NCBI RefSeq assembly: GCF_009857475.1
Contig: NZ_WWCJ01000001.1
Span: 62,001-126,000 of the forward strand
DNA length: 64,000 bases
Reading direction: 5' to 3'
From: Pseudoduganella guangdongensis
Lineage (GTDB): Bacteria; Pseudomonadota; Gammaproteobacteria; Burkholderiales; Burkholderiaceae_D
The stretch's first letter is position 1. Each line of letters starts with the position of its first letter. The notes below the pieces were generated by a model. That model ran no database searches. It saw only the letters and a program-made list of their open reading frames with translations, and was not told where the DNA came from. Shown in pieces: positions 45,831 to 56,681 of this stretch. Made by a program: the position numbers and the translations under genes.

Positions 45831-46502
45831 ATGATCATCGTCCACCACCTCAACAACTCCCGTTCGCAGCGCGTGCTATGGCTGCTGGAAGAGCTGGGGC
45901 TGGCTTACGAGATCAAGCACTACCAGCGCGACCCGAAAACCATGCTGGCGCCGCCGGAGCTGCTCAAGGTGCATCCGCTCGGCAAATCGCCCGTGATCGA
46001 ACATGAAGGCAATATCGTCGCCGAGTCGGGCGCCATCATCGAATACCTGGTGGAGAAACACGGCAACGACCGCCTGGTGCCGCCGGCCGGCACGCCCGAC
46101 AAGCTGCGCTGGCGCTACTTCATGCATTACGCCGAAGGCTCGCTGATGTCGCCGCTGCTGATGAAGCTCGTGTTCGACAAGGTCGAATCCTCGCCCGCGC
46201 CGTTCTTCGTCAAGCCGATCAAGCGCGCCATTGCGCAGAAGGTGATGTCGAGCTTCGTCCAGCCCAACATCGACCGCCACCTGGCCTTCCTCGAAGCCGA
46301 ACTGGCGCAGCGCGACTGGTTCGCCGGCAGCGAATTCAGCGCCGCCGACATCCAGATCAGCTTCCCGCTGGAAGCCGCCGCCGCACGTGGCGGCCTGGGC
46401 GCCGCCCACCCGCGCCTGCAAGCCTTCCTGCAACGCATCCACGCCCGCCCCGCCTACCAACGCGCCCTCGAACGCGGCGGCCCCTACGAGCTGCTGCGCT
46501 AA
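45831..46502 (+). CDS. Glutathione S-transferase
   Basis: A 223-residue GST: N-terminal domain MIIVHHLNNSRSQRVLWLLEELGL, with a Ser-containing SRSQR turn, the GKSPVIEHEG cis-Pro loop and AESGAIIEYLVEKHG; the helical C-terminal domain has FAGSEFSAADIQISFPLE. ATG 45831 fits the family start; the frame is open upstream across the divergent globin start. It stands alone; the substrate is unknown. It is the third GST in the window. Confidence 0.93.
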   Translation: MIIVHHLNNSRSQRVLWLLEELGLAYEIKHYQRDPKTMLAPPELLKVHPLGKSPVIEHEGNIVAESGAIIEYLVEKHGNDRLVPPAGTPDKLRWRYFMHYAEGSLMSPLLMKLVFDKVESSPAPFFVKPIKRAIAQKVMSSFVQPNIDRHLAFLEAELAQRDWFAGSEFSAADIQISFPLEAAAARGGLGAAHPRLQAFLQRIHARPAYQRALERGGPYELLR

Positions 46503-46629
46503 GTCAAAACACCCTGCGCCACCACCGGACAAGCTTGCTTGACTTCGGGGCGGGCGACAGAAGTTGAGATTGCTGTGCTGCCAAATCCCGAGGACGAGGA
46601 GCAGATAAAGACGGAGAGCAAATAGCTGT

Positions 46630-46644
46630 ACGGTAAAATACCGT
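46630..46644. promoter_or_regulatory. Perfect 6-3-6 palindrome just before the exonuclease gene
   Basis: ACGGTA (46630-46635), AAA, TACCGT (46639-46644) ends two bases before ATG 46647, where a ribosome site would be expected and none is seen. It could be an operator or an RNA hairpin. Confidence 0.4.
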
Positions 46645-46646
46645 CC

Positions 46647-47426
46647 ATGACAGGTAGACTACTGGCCATTGACGGTTTAAATATTGTGCGGCGTGTGTAT
46701 GAGGCGAGTCCGGAGCCGGATTCCGACCTCAAAGCCGAGATCGCCATGCGCCATGCGTTCAGCGCTTTCCAGCGCCTGGTGAACGGCCATGAGCCGACCC
46801 ACATCCTGCCCGCTTTCGACTACGGCGGCAGCACCTGGCGCCACACCCTGTACCAGGGTTACCGCGCGGGCCGGCAGCCGATGCCGGAGGTGCTGCGCGA
46901 GGCGCTGCCCGAGTTCTATATGCAGCTGACCAGGCTCGGCATGTGCCCGATCGCCATCCCCGACGTGGAGGCCGATGATGTGATCGGCACCGTCGTCACG
47001 CGCTGGCTGACGGAAGGCCGGGGCGAGGCGGTGGTGGCCAGCACCGACAAGGACTTGCACTGCCTGATCGCCGAGGGCGCCCGCATCTGGGACCATTTCA
47101 AGTCCGAATGGCACGACCGCGACTGGGTGGAGAAGAAGTGGGGCGTCACGCCCGGCATGCTGCCCGACCTGCTGGCGCTGATGGGCGACGAAACCGACTC
47201 CATCCCCGGCGTCTCGAACGTGGGGGTAAAAACCGCCGCCAAACTGTTGCGAACTTACGGCACTCTGGACGCAATCATGGCCGGCGCGGGTATCCTGAAG
47301 GACAAAGTGGGCGAAAGCCTACGAAAAGAGCGCGAGATGTTGTATCTTTCTCGTCAATTGGTACAACTAAAAACGGATGTAAAGATCGGCGTGAGCTGGA
47401 ACATGCTGGCCTGGGACCACCGTTAA
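46647..47426 (+). CDS. 5'-3' exonuclease / flap endonuclease (Pol I N-terminal type)
   Basis: A 259-residue stand-alone version of the 5'-nuclease domain of DNA polymerase I (ExoIX/Xni-like), acting on flap or nicked DNA. Metal-binding acidic clusters are visible: LLAIDGLNIVRR (Asp9), VEADDVIGT (about 109-117), STDKDLHCL (about 131-139) and the helix-hairpin-helix region LMGDETDSIPGVSNVGVKTAAKLL (about 177-200). A 6-3-6 palindrome rather than a ribosome site lies before the ATG. A pseudo-receiver gene follows 9 bases later. Confidence 0.93.
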   Translation: MTGRLLAIDGLNIVRRVYEASPEPDSDLKAEIAMRHAFSAFQRLVNGHEPTHILPAFDYGGSTWRHTLYQGYRAGRQPMPEVLREALPEFYMQLTRLGMCPIAIPDVEADDVIGTVVTRWLTEGRGEAVVASTDKDLHCLIAEGARIWDHFKSEWHDRDWVEKKWGVTPGMLPDLLALMGDETDSIPGVSNVGVKTAAKLLRTYGTLDAIMAGAGILKDKVGESLRKEREMLYLSRQLVQLKTDVKIGVSWNMLAWDHR

Positions 47427-47435
47427 GAAAAGCTG

Positions 47436-47858
47436 ATGTTAAAAGCGGTAATTATCGATAGTAGCGCCATTGCGCGCGGCCTGCTCAACACCGTCCTGCT
47501 GGACGGCGGTTATGACGTGGTCGGCCAGGCGCACACTTGCCTGGCTGGCAACGTCCTGCTGATCAAGCACACTCCCCAGATCATCTGCGTCGCGCGCGAC
47601 TGCATCGAGGCGGACGAGCCGGCCATGCTGGCCATGCGCCGCGAGTGGCCGAAAGCCATGATCTTCATGGTGTCGTCGGAATTCGACCAGGCCACCATCC
47701 AGAAGGGGCATTCGATGGGCCTGAACGGTTATATCGTGAAGCCCTTCAATGCGGGCACGGTGCTGAAGACGATCCGTAATACCGTGATCGCCACGGTGAA
47801 GCGCCAACAGGCGGCGCAAGCAGGCGCCGCCCCGGCCGAAGGGTCAGACGAAGTCTGA
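47436..47858 (+). CDS. CheY-like pseudo-receiver domain protein
   Basis: A 140-residue stand-alone receiver fold: [14 protein letters not shown] (strand 1 and helix 1), IFMVSSEFD with the switch Ser, and [17 protein letters not shown] with the conserved Lys. The phospho-acceptor position is Ala53 (PQIICVARD aligns with PDVVLLDxx) and the second acidic pocket residue is Ser9 in place of Asp. Normal phosphorylation is therefore not expected. A short Ala-rich tail follows. It lies 9 bases after the exonuclease and overlaps mnmA's end by 15 bases; no kinase is nearby. Confidence 0.82.
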   Translation: MLKAVIIDSSAIARGLLNTVLLDGGYDVVGQAHTCLAGNVLLIKHTPQIICVARDCIEADEPAMLAMRREWPKAMIFMVSSEFDQATIQKGHSMGLNGYIVKPFNAGTVLKTIRNTVIATVKRQQAAQAGAAPAEGSDEV

Positions 47859-48953
47859 GCCGTTGATAATGCCGCCGCCCAGGCAGACGTCGCCGTCGTA
47901 CAGCACGGCCGACTGGCCTGGGGTGACCGCCCACTGGGCATCCATGAATTTCAACGCAAACTCGCTGTCGCCGCTGGCAGCTACGTCGCACGGCACGTCG
48001 GCCTGGCGGTAGCGCGTCTTGGCGCTGATGCGGCCCGCTTCCGGCGCCACGCCGGCGACCCAGCTGGCCTGGCCGGCCTGCAGCGCTTGCGACAGCAGCC
48101 ACGGATGGTCGTGGCCCTGCACCACCCACAGGGTGTTGTTCGCCACGTCCTTGCGCGCCACATACCAGGCGTCGGACGAGCCGTCCGACTTCTGGTAAGT
48201 CTTGACGCCGCCAATGCCGATGCCCTTGCGCTGGCCCAGGGTGTAGAAGGACAGGCCCACGTGCTCGCCCACCACCTTGCCGTCCGGCGTCTTGATCGGG
48301 CCGGCCTGGTACGACAGGTAGCGGTTCAGGAATTCGCGGAACGGGCGCTCGCCGATGAAGCAGATGCCGGTCGAGTCCTTCTTGGCCGCATTCGGCAGCT
48401 GCAGCTTTTCCGCGATCTTGCGCACTTCGGTTTTCGGGATTTCGCCCAACGGGAACAGGGTCTTCGACAACTGCGCCTGGTTCAGGCGGTGCAGGAAGTA
48501 GCTCTGGTCCTTGGTGTGGTCGACCGCCTTCAGCAGCTCATGGCGGCCGTGCACGGTATTGTGGCGCACGCGCGCATAGTGGCCGGTGGCGATCAGGTCC
48601 GCGCCCAGCAGCATGGCGTGGTCGAGGAAAGCCTTGAATTTGATCTCGGCGTTGCACAGCACGTCCGGGTTCGGCGTGCGGCCGGCCTGGTATTCGCGCA
48701 GGAACTCGGCGAACACGCGGTCCTTGTATTCGGCCGCGAAGTTGACCGCTTCGATATCCACGCCCACCACGTCGGCCACGCTGGCCGCGTCGATCCAGTC
48801 CTGGCGGCTGGAGCAGAATTCGGAATCGTCGTCGTCCTCCCAGTTCTTCATGAACAGGCCGATAACCTCATAGCCCTGTTCTTTCAGTAACCAGGCGGAT
48901 ACGGAAGAGTCGACGCCACCGGACATGCCGATGACCACTTTTTTCTTAGTCAT
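47844..48953 (-). CDS. mnmA: tRNA-uridine 2-sulfurtransferase
   Basis: MnmA thiolates U34 of tRNA-Lys, -Glu and -Gln. The 369-residue enzyme has the PP-loop [10 protein letters not shown] (9-18), catalytic Cys100 ([11 protein letters not shown]) and persulfide Cys198 ([11 protein letters not shown]), with the C-terminal beta-barrel domain. Length and motifs are normal. The Nudix gene ends 42 bases upstream on the same strand, so the two are likely co-transcribed. Confidence 0.97.
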   Translation of the reverse strand: MTKKKVVIGMSGGVDSSVSAWLLKEQGYEVIGLFMKNWEDDDDSEFCSSRQDWIDAASVADVVGVDIEAVNFAAEYKDRVFAEFLREYQAGRTPNPDVLCNAEIKFKAFLDHAMLLGADLIATGHYARVRHNTVHGRHELLKAVDHTKDQSYFLHRLNQAQLSKTLFPLGEIPKTEVRKIAEKLQLPNAAKKDSTGICFIGERPFREFLNRYLSYQAGPIKTPDGKVVGEHVGLSFYTLGQRKGIGIGGVKTYQKSDGSSDAWYVARKDVANNTLWVVQGHDHPWLLSQALQAGQASWVAGVAPEAGRISAKTRYRQADVPCDVAASGDSEFALKFMDAQWAVTPGQSAVLYDGDVCLGGGIINGSDFV

Positions 48954-48995
48954 GATGCGTGGGGTGTTGCAAATTATCCAAAATAGAAGAAGTAC

Positions 48996-49478
48996 TCAGA
49001 CTTCTTCGAATACCGACACGTGGGTGTGCAGGATTTCCAGCGGCGCGCGCTTGCCCGCCAAATATTCGTCCACGCAGGTCAGCAGCAGGGGGCTGCGGTG
49101 GCGTTCGCGGCAGGCCGCGATTTCATCGCGCGTCATCCAATGGGTGCGCAGGATGCCGTCGTCCAGCGGGCGCTCCGGGTAGAAATCGCCCACCTCGCCG
49201 CAAAAGGCAAAACGCAGGAACGTCACCAGCTGGTTGGTGCGCGCCGAGCGATAGCGGCTCATATACATGCCCACCAAGGCGGTCGGGGTGAAATCGTAGG
49301 CCGTTTCTTCCAGCGTTTCGCGGATCACGGCCTGCTCCAGCGACTCGAGCGGGTCCAGGTGGCCGGCCGGCTGGTTCAGGCGAATACCGTCACTGGTCTC
49401 TTCTTCGATCAGAAGAAACTTCCCATCGCGCTCGATAACGGCGGCGACTGTGACATTCGGCTTCCAGGTACGCGGCAT
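48996..49478 (-). CDS. Nudix hydrolase (NudJ-like phosphatase)
   Basis: A 160-residue Nudix enzyme. The Nudix box is complete except that its final Gly is Ala: GHLDPLESLEQAVIRETLEE starts it (about 39-58) with the metal-binding REXXEE helix. The start MPRTWKPNVTVAAVIERDGKFLLIEEET resembles NudJ, a thiamine-pyrophosphate/HMP-PP phosphatase often beside mnmA. ATG 49478 was chosen; the upstream open frame is unlike the family. It lies upstream of mnmA, divergent from pntAA. Confidence 0.9.
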   Translation of the reverse strand: MPRTWKPNVTVAAVIERDGKFLLIEEETSDGIRLNQPAGHLDPLESLEQAVIRETLEETAYDFTPTALVGMYMSRYRSARTNQLVTFLRFAFCGEVGDFYPERPLDDGILRTHWMTRDEIAACRERHRSPLLLTCVDEYLAGKRAPLEILHTHVSVFEEV

Positions 49479-49643
49479 GTTGGTCCATCCTTTGGAGACC
49501 CGACATTGTAGCCTGATCTTGTCCTTCCGTTGTGACGGCCGCATGACTTTTCTTGTGCGGCGCAACATTTGTTGGCGGGGAACATTGGCTTATCAACATT
49601 TCATGTTAGATTTTAGTCAGTTTTTCCCACTATTGGAGGCATT

Positions 49644-50756
49644 ATGAAGATTGGCGTACCGGCCGAGTCTAGGCCGGGGGAGACCAGGGTGGCAGCAACG
49701 CCCGAAACGGTCAAGAAACTAGCGGTCAAACACCAGGTGATTGTGCAGGCGGGAGCCGGCATCCAGGCCTCGGTGACAGACGAAGCATATGCCGCCGCCG
49801 GCGCCACCATTGGCACCGCTGCGGAGGCGCTGGGCGCGGACATGGTATTGAAGGTCCGGGCCCCGAATGCCGACGAACGCGCCCAGATGAAAGCTGGCGC
49901 CGTTGTCATCGGCATGCTGAATCCATTTGACGGGGAAAACATTGCGGCCATGGCGGCTTCCGGCCTGTCCGCGTTTGCATTGGAAGCTGTGCCGCGTATC
50001 ACGCGCGCGCAGTCGATGGACGTGCTGTCCTCCCAGGCCAATATCGCGGGCTACAAGGCCGTGATGGTTGGCGCCAATACCTACCAGCGTTTCATGCCCA
50101 TGCTGATGACGGCGGCCGGCACCGTGAAAGCTGCCCGTGTGCTGATCATGGGCGTCGGCGTGGCCGGCCTGCAAGCGATTGCAACCGCCAAGCGCCTGGG
50201 TGCCGTGATCGAAGCGTCCGACGTGCGTCCGCCCGTGAAAGAACAGGTGGAGTCGCTCGGCGCCAAATTCATCGATGTGCCGTATGAGACCGATGAAGAG
50301 CGCGAGATCGCCAAGGGCGTCGGCGGCTATGCGCGCCCGATGCCGGCCGCCTGGATGCAACGCCAGGCGGCACTGGTGCATGAACGCGCCAAACAGGCCG
50401 ACATCATCATCACCACGGCACTGATCCCGGGCCGCCCGGCGCCGGTGCTGATCTCCGAAGAAACCGTCAAGGCCATGAAGCCCGGCTCCGTCATCGTCGA
50501 CCTGGCGGTGGAGCAGGGCGGCAATTGCCCCTTGTCCGAACTGGGCAAGACGGTCATCAAGCACGGCGTGCACATCGTCGGCGAGCCGAACCTGGCCTGC
50601 CACGTGGCGGCGGACGCCTCGGCCCTGTATGCGCGCAATGTGCTCGACTTCCTCAAGCTGGTCTTCGACAAGGAAGATCAACTGGTTATCGACCGCGAGG
50701 ATGAAATCATCAAAGCAACGCTGGTCTGCCATGGCGGCGAGACGTTGCGGAAATAG
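49644..50756 (+). CDS. pntAA: NAD(P) transhydrogenase subunit alpha, part 1
   Basis: The 370-residue NAD(H)-binding dI component of the proton-translocating transhydrogenase, which reduces NADP+ at the expense of NADH and proton-motive force. Visible are MKIGVPAESRPGETRVAATPETV, VLIMGVGVAGLQAIATAKRLGA (NAD fold, about 168-189), DVRPPVKEQVESLGAKF and PGRPAPVLI. TTGGAGG lies before the ATG. The alpha subunit is split, as in many alpha- and betaproteobacteria, and the membrane part follows nine bases later. Confidence 0.96.
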   Translation: MKIGVPAESRPGETRVAATPETVKKLAVKHQVIVQAGAGIQASVTDEAYAAAGATIGTAAEALGADMVLKVRAPNADERAQMKAGAVVIGMLNPFDGENIAAMAASGLSAFALEAVPRITRAQSMDVLSSQANIAGYKAVMVGANTYQRFMPMLMTAAGTVKAARVLIMGVGVAGLQAIATAKRLGAVIEASDVRPPVKEQVESLGAKFIDVPYETDEEREIAKGVGGYARPMPAAWMQRQAALVHERAKQADIIITTALIPGRPAPVLISEETVKAMKPGSVIVDLAVEQGGNCPLSELGKTVIKHGVHIVGEPNLACHVAADASALYARNVLDFLKLVFDKEDQLVIDREDEIIKATLVCHGGETLRK

Positions 50757-50765
50757 GAGATCGGA

Positions 50766-51080
50766 ATGGAAGTCAGCAACACCATCATCAACCTGATCAT
50801 CTTTGTGCTGGCCGTGTATGTGGGCTACCACGTGGTCTGGAACGTCACCCCGGCGCTGCATACGCCGCTGATGGCGGTAACCAATGCGGTATCGGCCATC
50901 ATCATCGTGGGCGCCATGCTGGCGGCCGCGCTGACCGAGGGGCTGGTCGGGCAAATCATGGGCACGGTCGCGGTGGCGCTGGCCGCCGTCAACGTGGTCG
51001 GCGGCTTCATGGTCACGCAGCGCATGCTTGAGATGTTCAAGAAGAAGGAAAAGAAAACGTCGGAAGGAGGCAAGGCATGA
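50766..51080 (+). CDS. pntAB: NAD(P) transhydrogenase subunit alpha, part 2
   Basis: A 104-residue membrane subunit with three hydrophobic helices (about 8-25, 36-58, 62-85) that forms part of the dII proton channel. TPLMAVTNAVSAIIIVGAM is the conserved helix pair, and a Lys-rich tail follows. AGGAGATC precedes the ATG. The stop overlaps pntB by four bases (ATGA). Confidence 0.95.
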   Translation: MEVSNTIINLIIFVLAVYVGYHVVWNVTPALHTPLMAVTNAVSAIIIVGAMLAAALTEGLVGQIMGTVAVALAAVNVVGGFMVTQRMLEMFKKKEKKTSEGGKA

Positions 51081-52612
51081 GTTTCGTCACCATGAACCTT
51101 GTCACGATGATGTACCTGATCGCGTCGGTCTGCTTTATCCAGGCGCTGAAAGGTCTGTCCTCGCCGGCCACGGCGCGCCGCGGCAACGCCTTCGGCAAGC
51201 TGGGGATGGCGATCGCCTTCGTGACCACCTTCGCCCTGATCCTGCGCATCAAGGCCGACCTGTCGCAGGCCAACCAGATGGCCGAAATGGCGGTCGAACT
51301 GGCGCGCGCCCAGGGCATGAACGCGGTGGCGCCCAAGCTTGGCTCGGGCGGCCTGGGGCTGGGCCTGGTGGCGCTGGGCGTGCTCGTGGGCGGCAGCATC
51401 GGCGCCTTCCTCGCCAAGCGCGTCGAGATGACCAAGATGCCGGAACTGGTGGCGGCGATGCACTCGCTGATCGGCATGGCGGCGGTGTGCATCGCCATTG
51501 CCGCAGTCGCCGAGCCGTCGGCCTTCGGCATCGCGGCGCGCGGCGAAGCACTGCCGCTGGGTAACCGCATTGAACTGTTCATCGGCACCTTTGTCGGCGC
51601 CATCACCTTCAGCGGTTCGGTAATCGCCTTCGGCAAGCTGGCGGGCAAGTACAAGTTCCGCCTGTTCCAGGGCGCGCCGGTGGTGTTCAGCGGCCAGCAC
51701 ATGCTGAACCTGCTGCTGGCGCTGGTCATGGTCGGCCTGGGCCTGGTGTTCGTGCTGAAGGACGGCGTCGCGCCGGCCTGGACCCCGTTCCTGCTGATGA
51801 CCGCGATTGCCTTTGTGCTGGGCGTGCTGATCATCATCCCGATCGGCGGCGCCGATATGCCGGTGGTGGTGTCGATGCTGAACTCCTACTCCGGCTGGGC
51901 GGCGGCGGGTATCGGCTTCTCGCTGAATAACTCGATGCTGATCATTGCCGGTTCGCTGGTGGGTTCCTCGGGCGCGATCCTGTCCTACATCATGTGCAAG
52001 GCGATGAACCGCTCCTTCTTCAACGTGATCCTGGGCGGCTTTGGCGGCGATGCGGCGGCGGCGGCGGGCGGCGGCGACCAGCAGCAGCGCAATGTGAAGT
52101 CGGGCTCCTCCGACGACGCCGTGTTCCTGATGCAGAATGCCGAAACCGTGATCATCGTTCCCGGCTACGGCCTGGCGGTGGCGCGCGCCCAGCACGCGCT
52201 CAAGGAGCTGGTTGAAAAACTGACGCACCAGGGCGTGACGGTGAAGTACGCGATCCACCCGGTGGCCGGCCGCATGCCGGGCCATATGAACGTGCTGCTG
52301 GCGGAAGCCGAAGTGCCATATGACCAGGTGTTCGAGATGGAGGACATCAACAGCGAATTCGCGCAAGCCGACGTGGTGCTGGTGCTGGGCGCGAACGACG
52401 TGGTGAACCCGGCGGCAAAAGACCCCAAATCGCCGATCGCCGGCATGCCGATCCTGGAAGCCTACAAGGCGAAAACCATCATCGTCAACAAACGCTCGAT
52501 GGCCTCCGGCTACGCCGGCCTGGACAACGAGCTGTTCTACATGGACAAGACCATGATGGTGTTCGGCGATGCCAAGAAAGTCCTGGAAGACATGGTGAAG
52601 GCGGTCGAGTAG
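51077..52612 (+). CDS. pntB: NAD(P) transhydrogenase subunit beta
   Basis: A 511-residue subunit with an N-terminal membrane part (nine or so helices, about 5-290; contains MPVVVSMLNSYSGWAAAGIGFSLNN) and a C-terminal NADP(H)-binding dIII domain (about 335-511). The latter has the GYGLAVARAQHALKELVEKL Rossmann motif, HPVAGRMPGHMNVLLAEA, and VLGANDVVNPAAKDPKSPIAGMP. GGAGGCAAGGC before the ATG is within pntAB. It completes the pnt operon. Confidence 0.97.
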   Translation: MSFVTMNLVTMMYLIASVCFIQALKGLSSPATARRGNAFGKLGMAIAFVTTFALILRIKADLSQANQMAEMAVELARAQGMNAVAPKLGSGGLGLGLVALGVLVGGSIGAFLAKRVEMTKMPELVAAMHSLIGMAAVCIAIAAVAEPSAFGIAARGEALPLGNRIELFIGTFVGAITFSGSVIAFGKLAGKYKFRLFQGAPVVFSGQHMLNLLLALVMVGLGLVFVLKDGVAPAWTPFLLMTAIAFVLGVLIIIPIGGADMPVVVSMLNSYSGWAAAGIGFSLNNSMLIIAGSLVGSSGAILSYIMCKAMNRSFFNVILGGFGGDAAAAAGGGDQQQRNVKSGSSDDAVFLMQNAETVIIVPGYGLAVARAQHALKELVEKLTHQGVTVKYAIHPVAGRMPGHMNVLLAEAEVPYDQVFEMEDINSEFAQADVVLVLGANDVVNPAAKDPKSPIAGMPILEAYKAKTIIVNKRSMASGYAGLDNELFYMDKTMMVFGDAKKVLEDMVKAVE

Positions 52613-52625
52613 CCCTGACGGGCCT

Positions 52626-53519
52626 TTAGCGGTAGTCCGCGTCGGCGGTCGGTTTCGACCGCTGGCGCTGGAATTCCAGCATCTGGCTGCGGTAGCGCTG
52701 CTTGCCTGCTTCCGTCAGCCAGGTATCCTGTGCCCGCATCAGTATTTCGGCCCCCTGCGGCGTGCCGAGGATGCGGTCAATTTTCCTGATCATTGCCTGC
52801 CCCCATGGCGTGCGCGGGCAAGCCACGCCTGCCACGACGGCTTGCGTGTTGCGGGCAATGGCGACTGTGCGCAGTGGCGCCAGCTCCGCTTGCACCGACT
52901 GCGCGTACGCCAGCGCAAAATCGTAGTCGAAGGTGTAGTCGGCACGGTTGCGCGCCACCATCATCAGCACTTTGCGGCCATAGTCGCCAATCGACGTCCT
53001 TTCGATATTGGCCGTGCTTGCGTGCTGCGCCAGGACCGCATCGACCTGCTTGCCATAACTGCGGTTCTCGACAATGGCGCCGCGGTACTTGCGCATGGCG
53101 AGCAGTTGCGCCAGCTCCACCTCGCCGGCGGCATTCAGCGGCAGGCCCGCCAGCGAATCCGCGCGCGCCACCAGCACCGGCGGCGGCACCAGGCTGGTGT
53201 TGCTGAAATACGCGCTGCGCTCGCGCTCGGGCGTACGCAGGGCCGCAACGAAGCAGGCTTTGGCGCCTTGCTCCAGCATGACCCAGGTGCGCTTCGAATT
53301 GGCGTACACATAGCTGTGGTCATCGTGGCCCCAGTGTGCGGCCAGGTAGCGCACGATCTGGTCGGCGATGCCAGTGGTCGGGGCGCCGTTCACCGGGATG
53401 GTGACGGGCGGGAAGTCGGACATCAGCCACGTCATCTGCTCCTGTGCCTGCGATGGGCCGGCGAGCAGCAGGGCGGCGAAGGCGATTGTTCTCATGGCGT
53501 GCTGGCCCGTGGTGTGCAT
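52626..53519 (-). CDS. Exported solute-binding-like protein (TIGR02285/SBP_bac_3-like)
   Basis: A protein of about 297 residues with an N-terminal export signal (AFAALLLAGPSQA-Q) and a type-2 periplasmic-binding fold. WLMSDFPPVTIPVNGAPTTGIADQIVRYL and KACFVAALRTPERERSAYFSN resemble the TIGR02285 subgroup, which lacks an associated ABC transporter. The start may be ATG 53519 or ATG 53495 (MRTIAF); the latter gives a shorter, more typical signal. It follows ubiH by seven bases and has no permease or ATPase nearby. The ligand is unknown. Confidence 0.7.
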   Translation of the reverse strand: MHTTGQHAMRTIAFAALLLAGPSQAQEQMTWLMSDFPPVTIPVNGAPTTGIADQIVRYLAAHWGHDDHSYVYANSKRTWVMLEQGAKACFVAALRTPERERSAYFSNTSLVPPPVLVARADSLAGLPLNAAGEVELAQLLAMRKYRGAIVENRSYGKQVDAVLAQHASTANIERTSIGDYGRKVLMMVARNRADYTFDYDFALAYAQSVQAELAPLRTVAIARNTQAVVAGVACPRTPWGQAMIRKIDRILGTPQGAEILMRAQDTWLTEAGKQRYRSQMLEFQRQRSKPTADADYR

Positions 53520-53526
53520 TTTCCGC

Positions 53527-54665
53527 TCAGCGGCGGCCGTACATCATCAACTCCGCCAGCACGGTGCGGGCGGGGGCGGCGATGTCGATGGCGGCCAGGC
53601 CCAGGCCGAGCAGGGGCTGCAGGGCGGATTCGTTGGCGAAGACGCGCGCCATGGTGTCGGTCAGGCGCACAGTCAGGCGGCGGTCTTGCCGGCGCTGGGC
53701 GGCGTACTGCGCCAAAGCGTCGGGCCCGGCGCCGGGATAGCGCGCCAGCAGGCGCGCCAGTTCGCTGGCGTCGCGCAGGCCGAGATTCAGGCCCTGGCCG
53801 GCGACCGGGTGCAGGGTTTGCGCGGCGTTGCCGATGGCGACCGTGCGCGCAGTGCCGACGGCGCCGGCGTTCAGGCCGAGCGGGAAGGCGAGGCGGCGCG
53901 TGGCATGCGTGAAGCGGCCCAGGCGCTCGCCAAAGGTGGCGCCCAGGCGCGCCAGGAAGGCCTCGTCGTCCAGTGCCAGCAGCTCTTGCGCGCTGGCGGG
54001 GCGGGCGCACCAGACCAGGGAGTAGCCGTCGTCCTGCGGCAGCAGGGCCAGCGGGCCTTCGCTGGTGAAGCGTTCGTAGGCGCGGTGCGCCACCGGGGCG
54101 CTGGTGTTGACCTGGGCGATGATGGCGGTTTGCTGGTAGTCGCGCTGCCGGGCTTTGGCGGCTTGCTCGCCGAACAGGCCGCCCTCGGCTTGCACCACGA
54201 CGGCGGCGCGCAGCGCGCGCGCGGGCTGGCCTTCCTGTTCCAGGTGCAGGGTGACGCTGTCGCCCGCCTCGTCGCTGCCGGCGACGCGCGCCGGGCGCAG
54301 GGCGGGAATGCCGAGCGCTTGGCAGCTGCGGCCCAGGGCTTCGACGATGGCGCCGTAGCGGGTGACGTAGCCGAGCGCGGGCACCTTGTGTTCGTCGCGC
54401 GTGATCATGCTGCGGCCGAACTGGCCACGGCGCGAGACGTGGATTTCGTGGATGGCGGTGGCGTGGATCGGCCAGGCGCCGATCTGCTCCAGGATCTGGC
54501 GGCTGCCGTAGGACAGGGCCAGGGTGCGCGGGTCTTGCATGGCTTGTGCGAGCGGCTTGGCGTCGACCAGCACCAGGCGCGCCGGGTCGGCGCCGCGCTT
54601 GACCAGCAGTGCGGCCAGTGCCATGCCGGCCGGGCCGGCGCCGCAGATGGCGATATCGTAATCAA

Positions 54666-54669
<4 letters not shown>
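53527..54669 (-). CDS. ubiH: UbiH/UbiF/VisC-family FAD monooxygenase (ubiquinone synthesis)
   Basis: A 380-residue flavoprotein hydroxylating the ubiquinone ring. Dinucleotide-binding AICGAGPAGMALA (7-19), the DG-like mid motif and the second FAD motif GNAAQTLHPVAGQGLNLGLRD (about 284-304) mark the UbiH/COQ6 family. Linkage to pepP, as in E. coli (pepP-ubiH), favours UbiH over the paralogues. The start overlaps the pepP stop by four bases. Confidence 0.9.
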
Positions 54670-55975
<1,306 letters not shown>

Positions 55976-55979
<4 letters not shown>

Positions 55980-56671
55980 TTGTTCAGCTCTTCCAGCTGC
56001 TGCACGGTGCCGACGTTGACCCACTCATCCTGGTAGATCTCGCCGCCGATGCGGCCCTGGTCGGCGAACTGGAACAGCAGCTTGCCCAGGCCGGCCTTCT
56101 GGCCCGGCGCAATGCCGTCGAACATTTCGCGCCGGTACACGCCGATGTTGGCGAAGTTCCACTTGGGCGAGCCCTGGCCGGAAATCGTGTACAGGTTGAG
56201 CGCGAAGTCGCCGTCCGGGTTATGCCATGGGTTGGGCGTCAGCCACACCCAGGCGATGTCGCGCACTGCGGCGGGGTAGGGCTCGCCGCGGTGGTCGTGG
56301 TCCTTCAGCACCTCCAGCGCTTCCGAAAAATCGAAGTGCGGGCAGAAGATATCGCCCGACAGCACCAGGAACGGTTGGTCGCCCAGCAGGTGCAGGGCGT
56401 TGGCGATGCCGCCCGCCGTTTCCAGCGCCTCCGCTTCCGGCGAGTACTGGATCCTGGCGCCGAACTGCGCGCCGTCGCCCAGCGCCGCCTCGATCATGTG
56501 GCCGAGGTGGGCGTGGTTGATGACGATCTCGGTGATCCCGGCGCGCACCAGGTTCAGGATGTGCCACACGATCAGCGGCCGGCCGCGCACTTTCAGCAGC
56601 GGCTTGGGGCAGGTGTCGGTCAGCGGGCGCATACGTTCGCCGCGGCCGGCGGCGAGAATCATGGCTTTCAT
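55976..56671 (-). CDS. murU: N-acetylmuramate-1-phosphate uridylyltransferase
   Basis: MurU makes UDP-MurNAc from MurNAc-1-phosphate in the cell-wall recycling bypass known from Pseudomonas. The 231-residue nucleotidyltransferase has AMILAAGRGERMRPLTDTCPKPLL (3-26), VLSGDIFCPHFDF and WVNVGTVQQLEEL. The preceding gene on the strand is amgK (10-base gap), the kinase supplying its substrate; this pairing makes the assignment firm. Confidence 0.92.
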
Positions 56672-56681
56672 GCGCAGTCCC

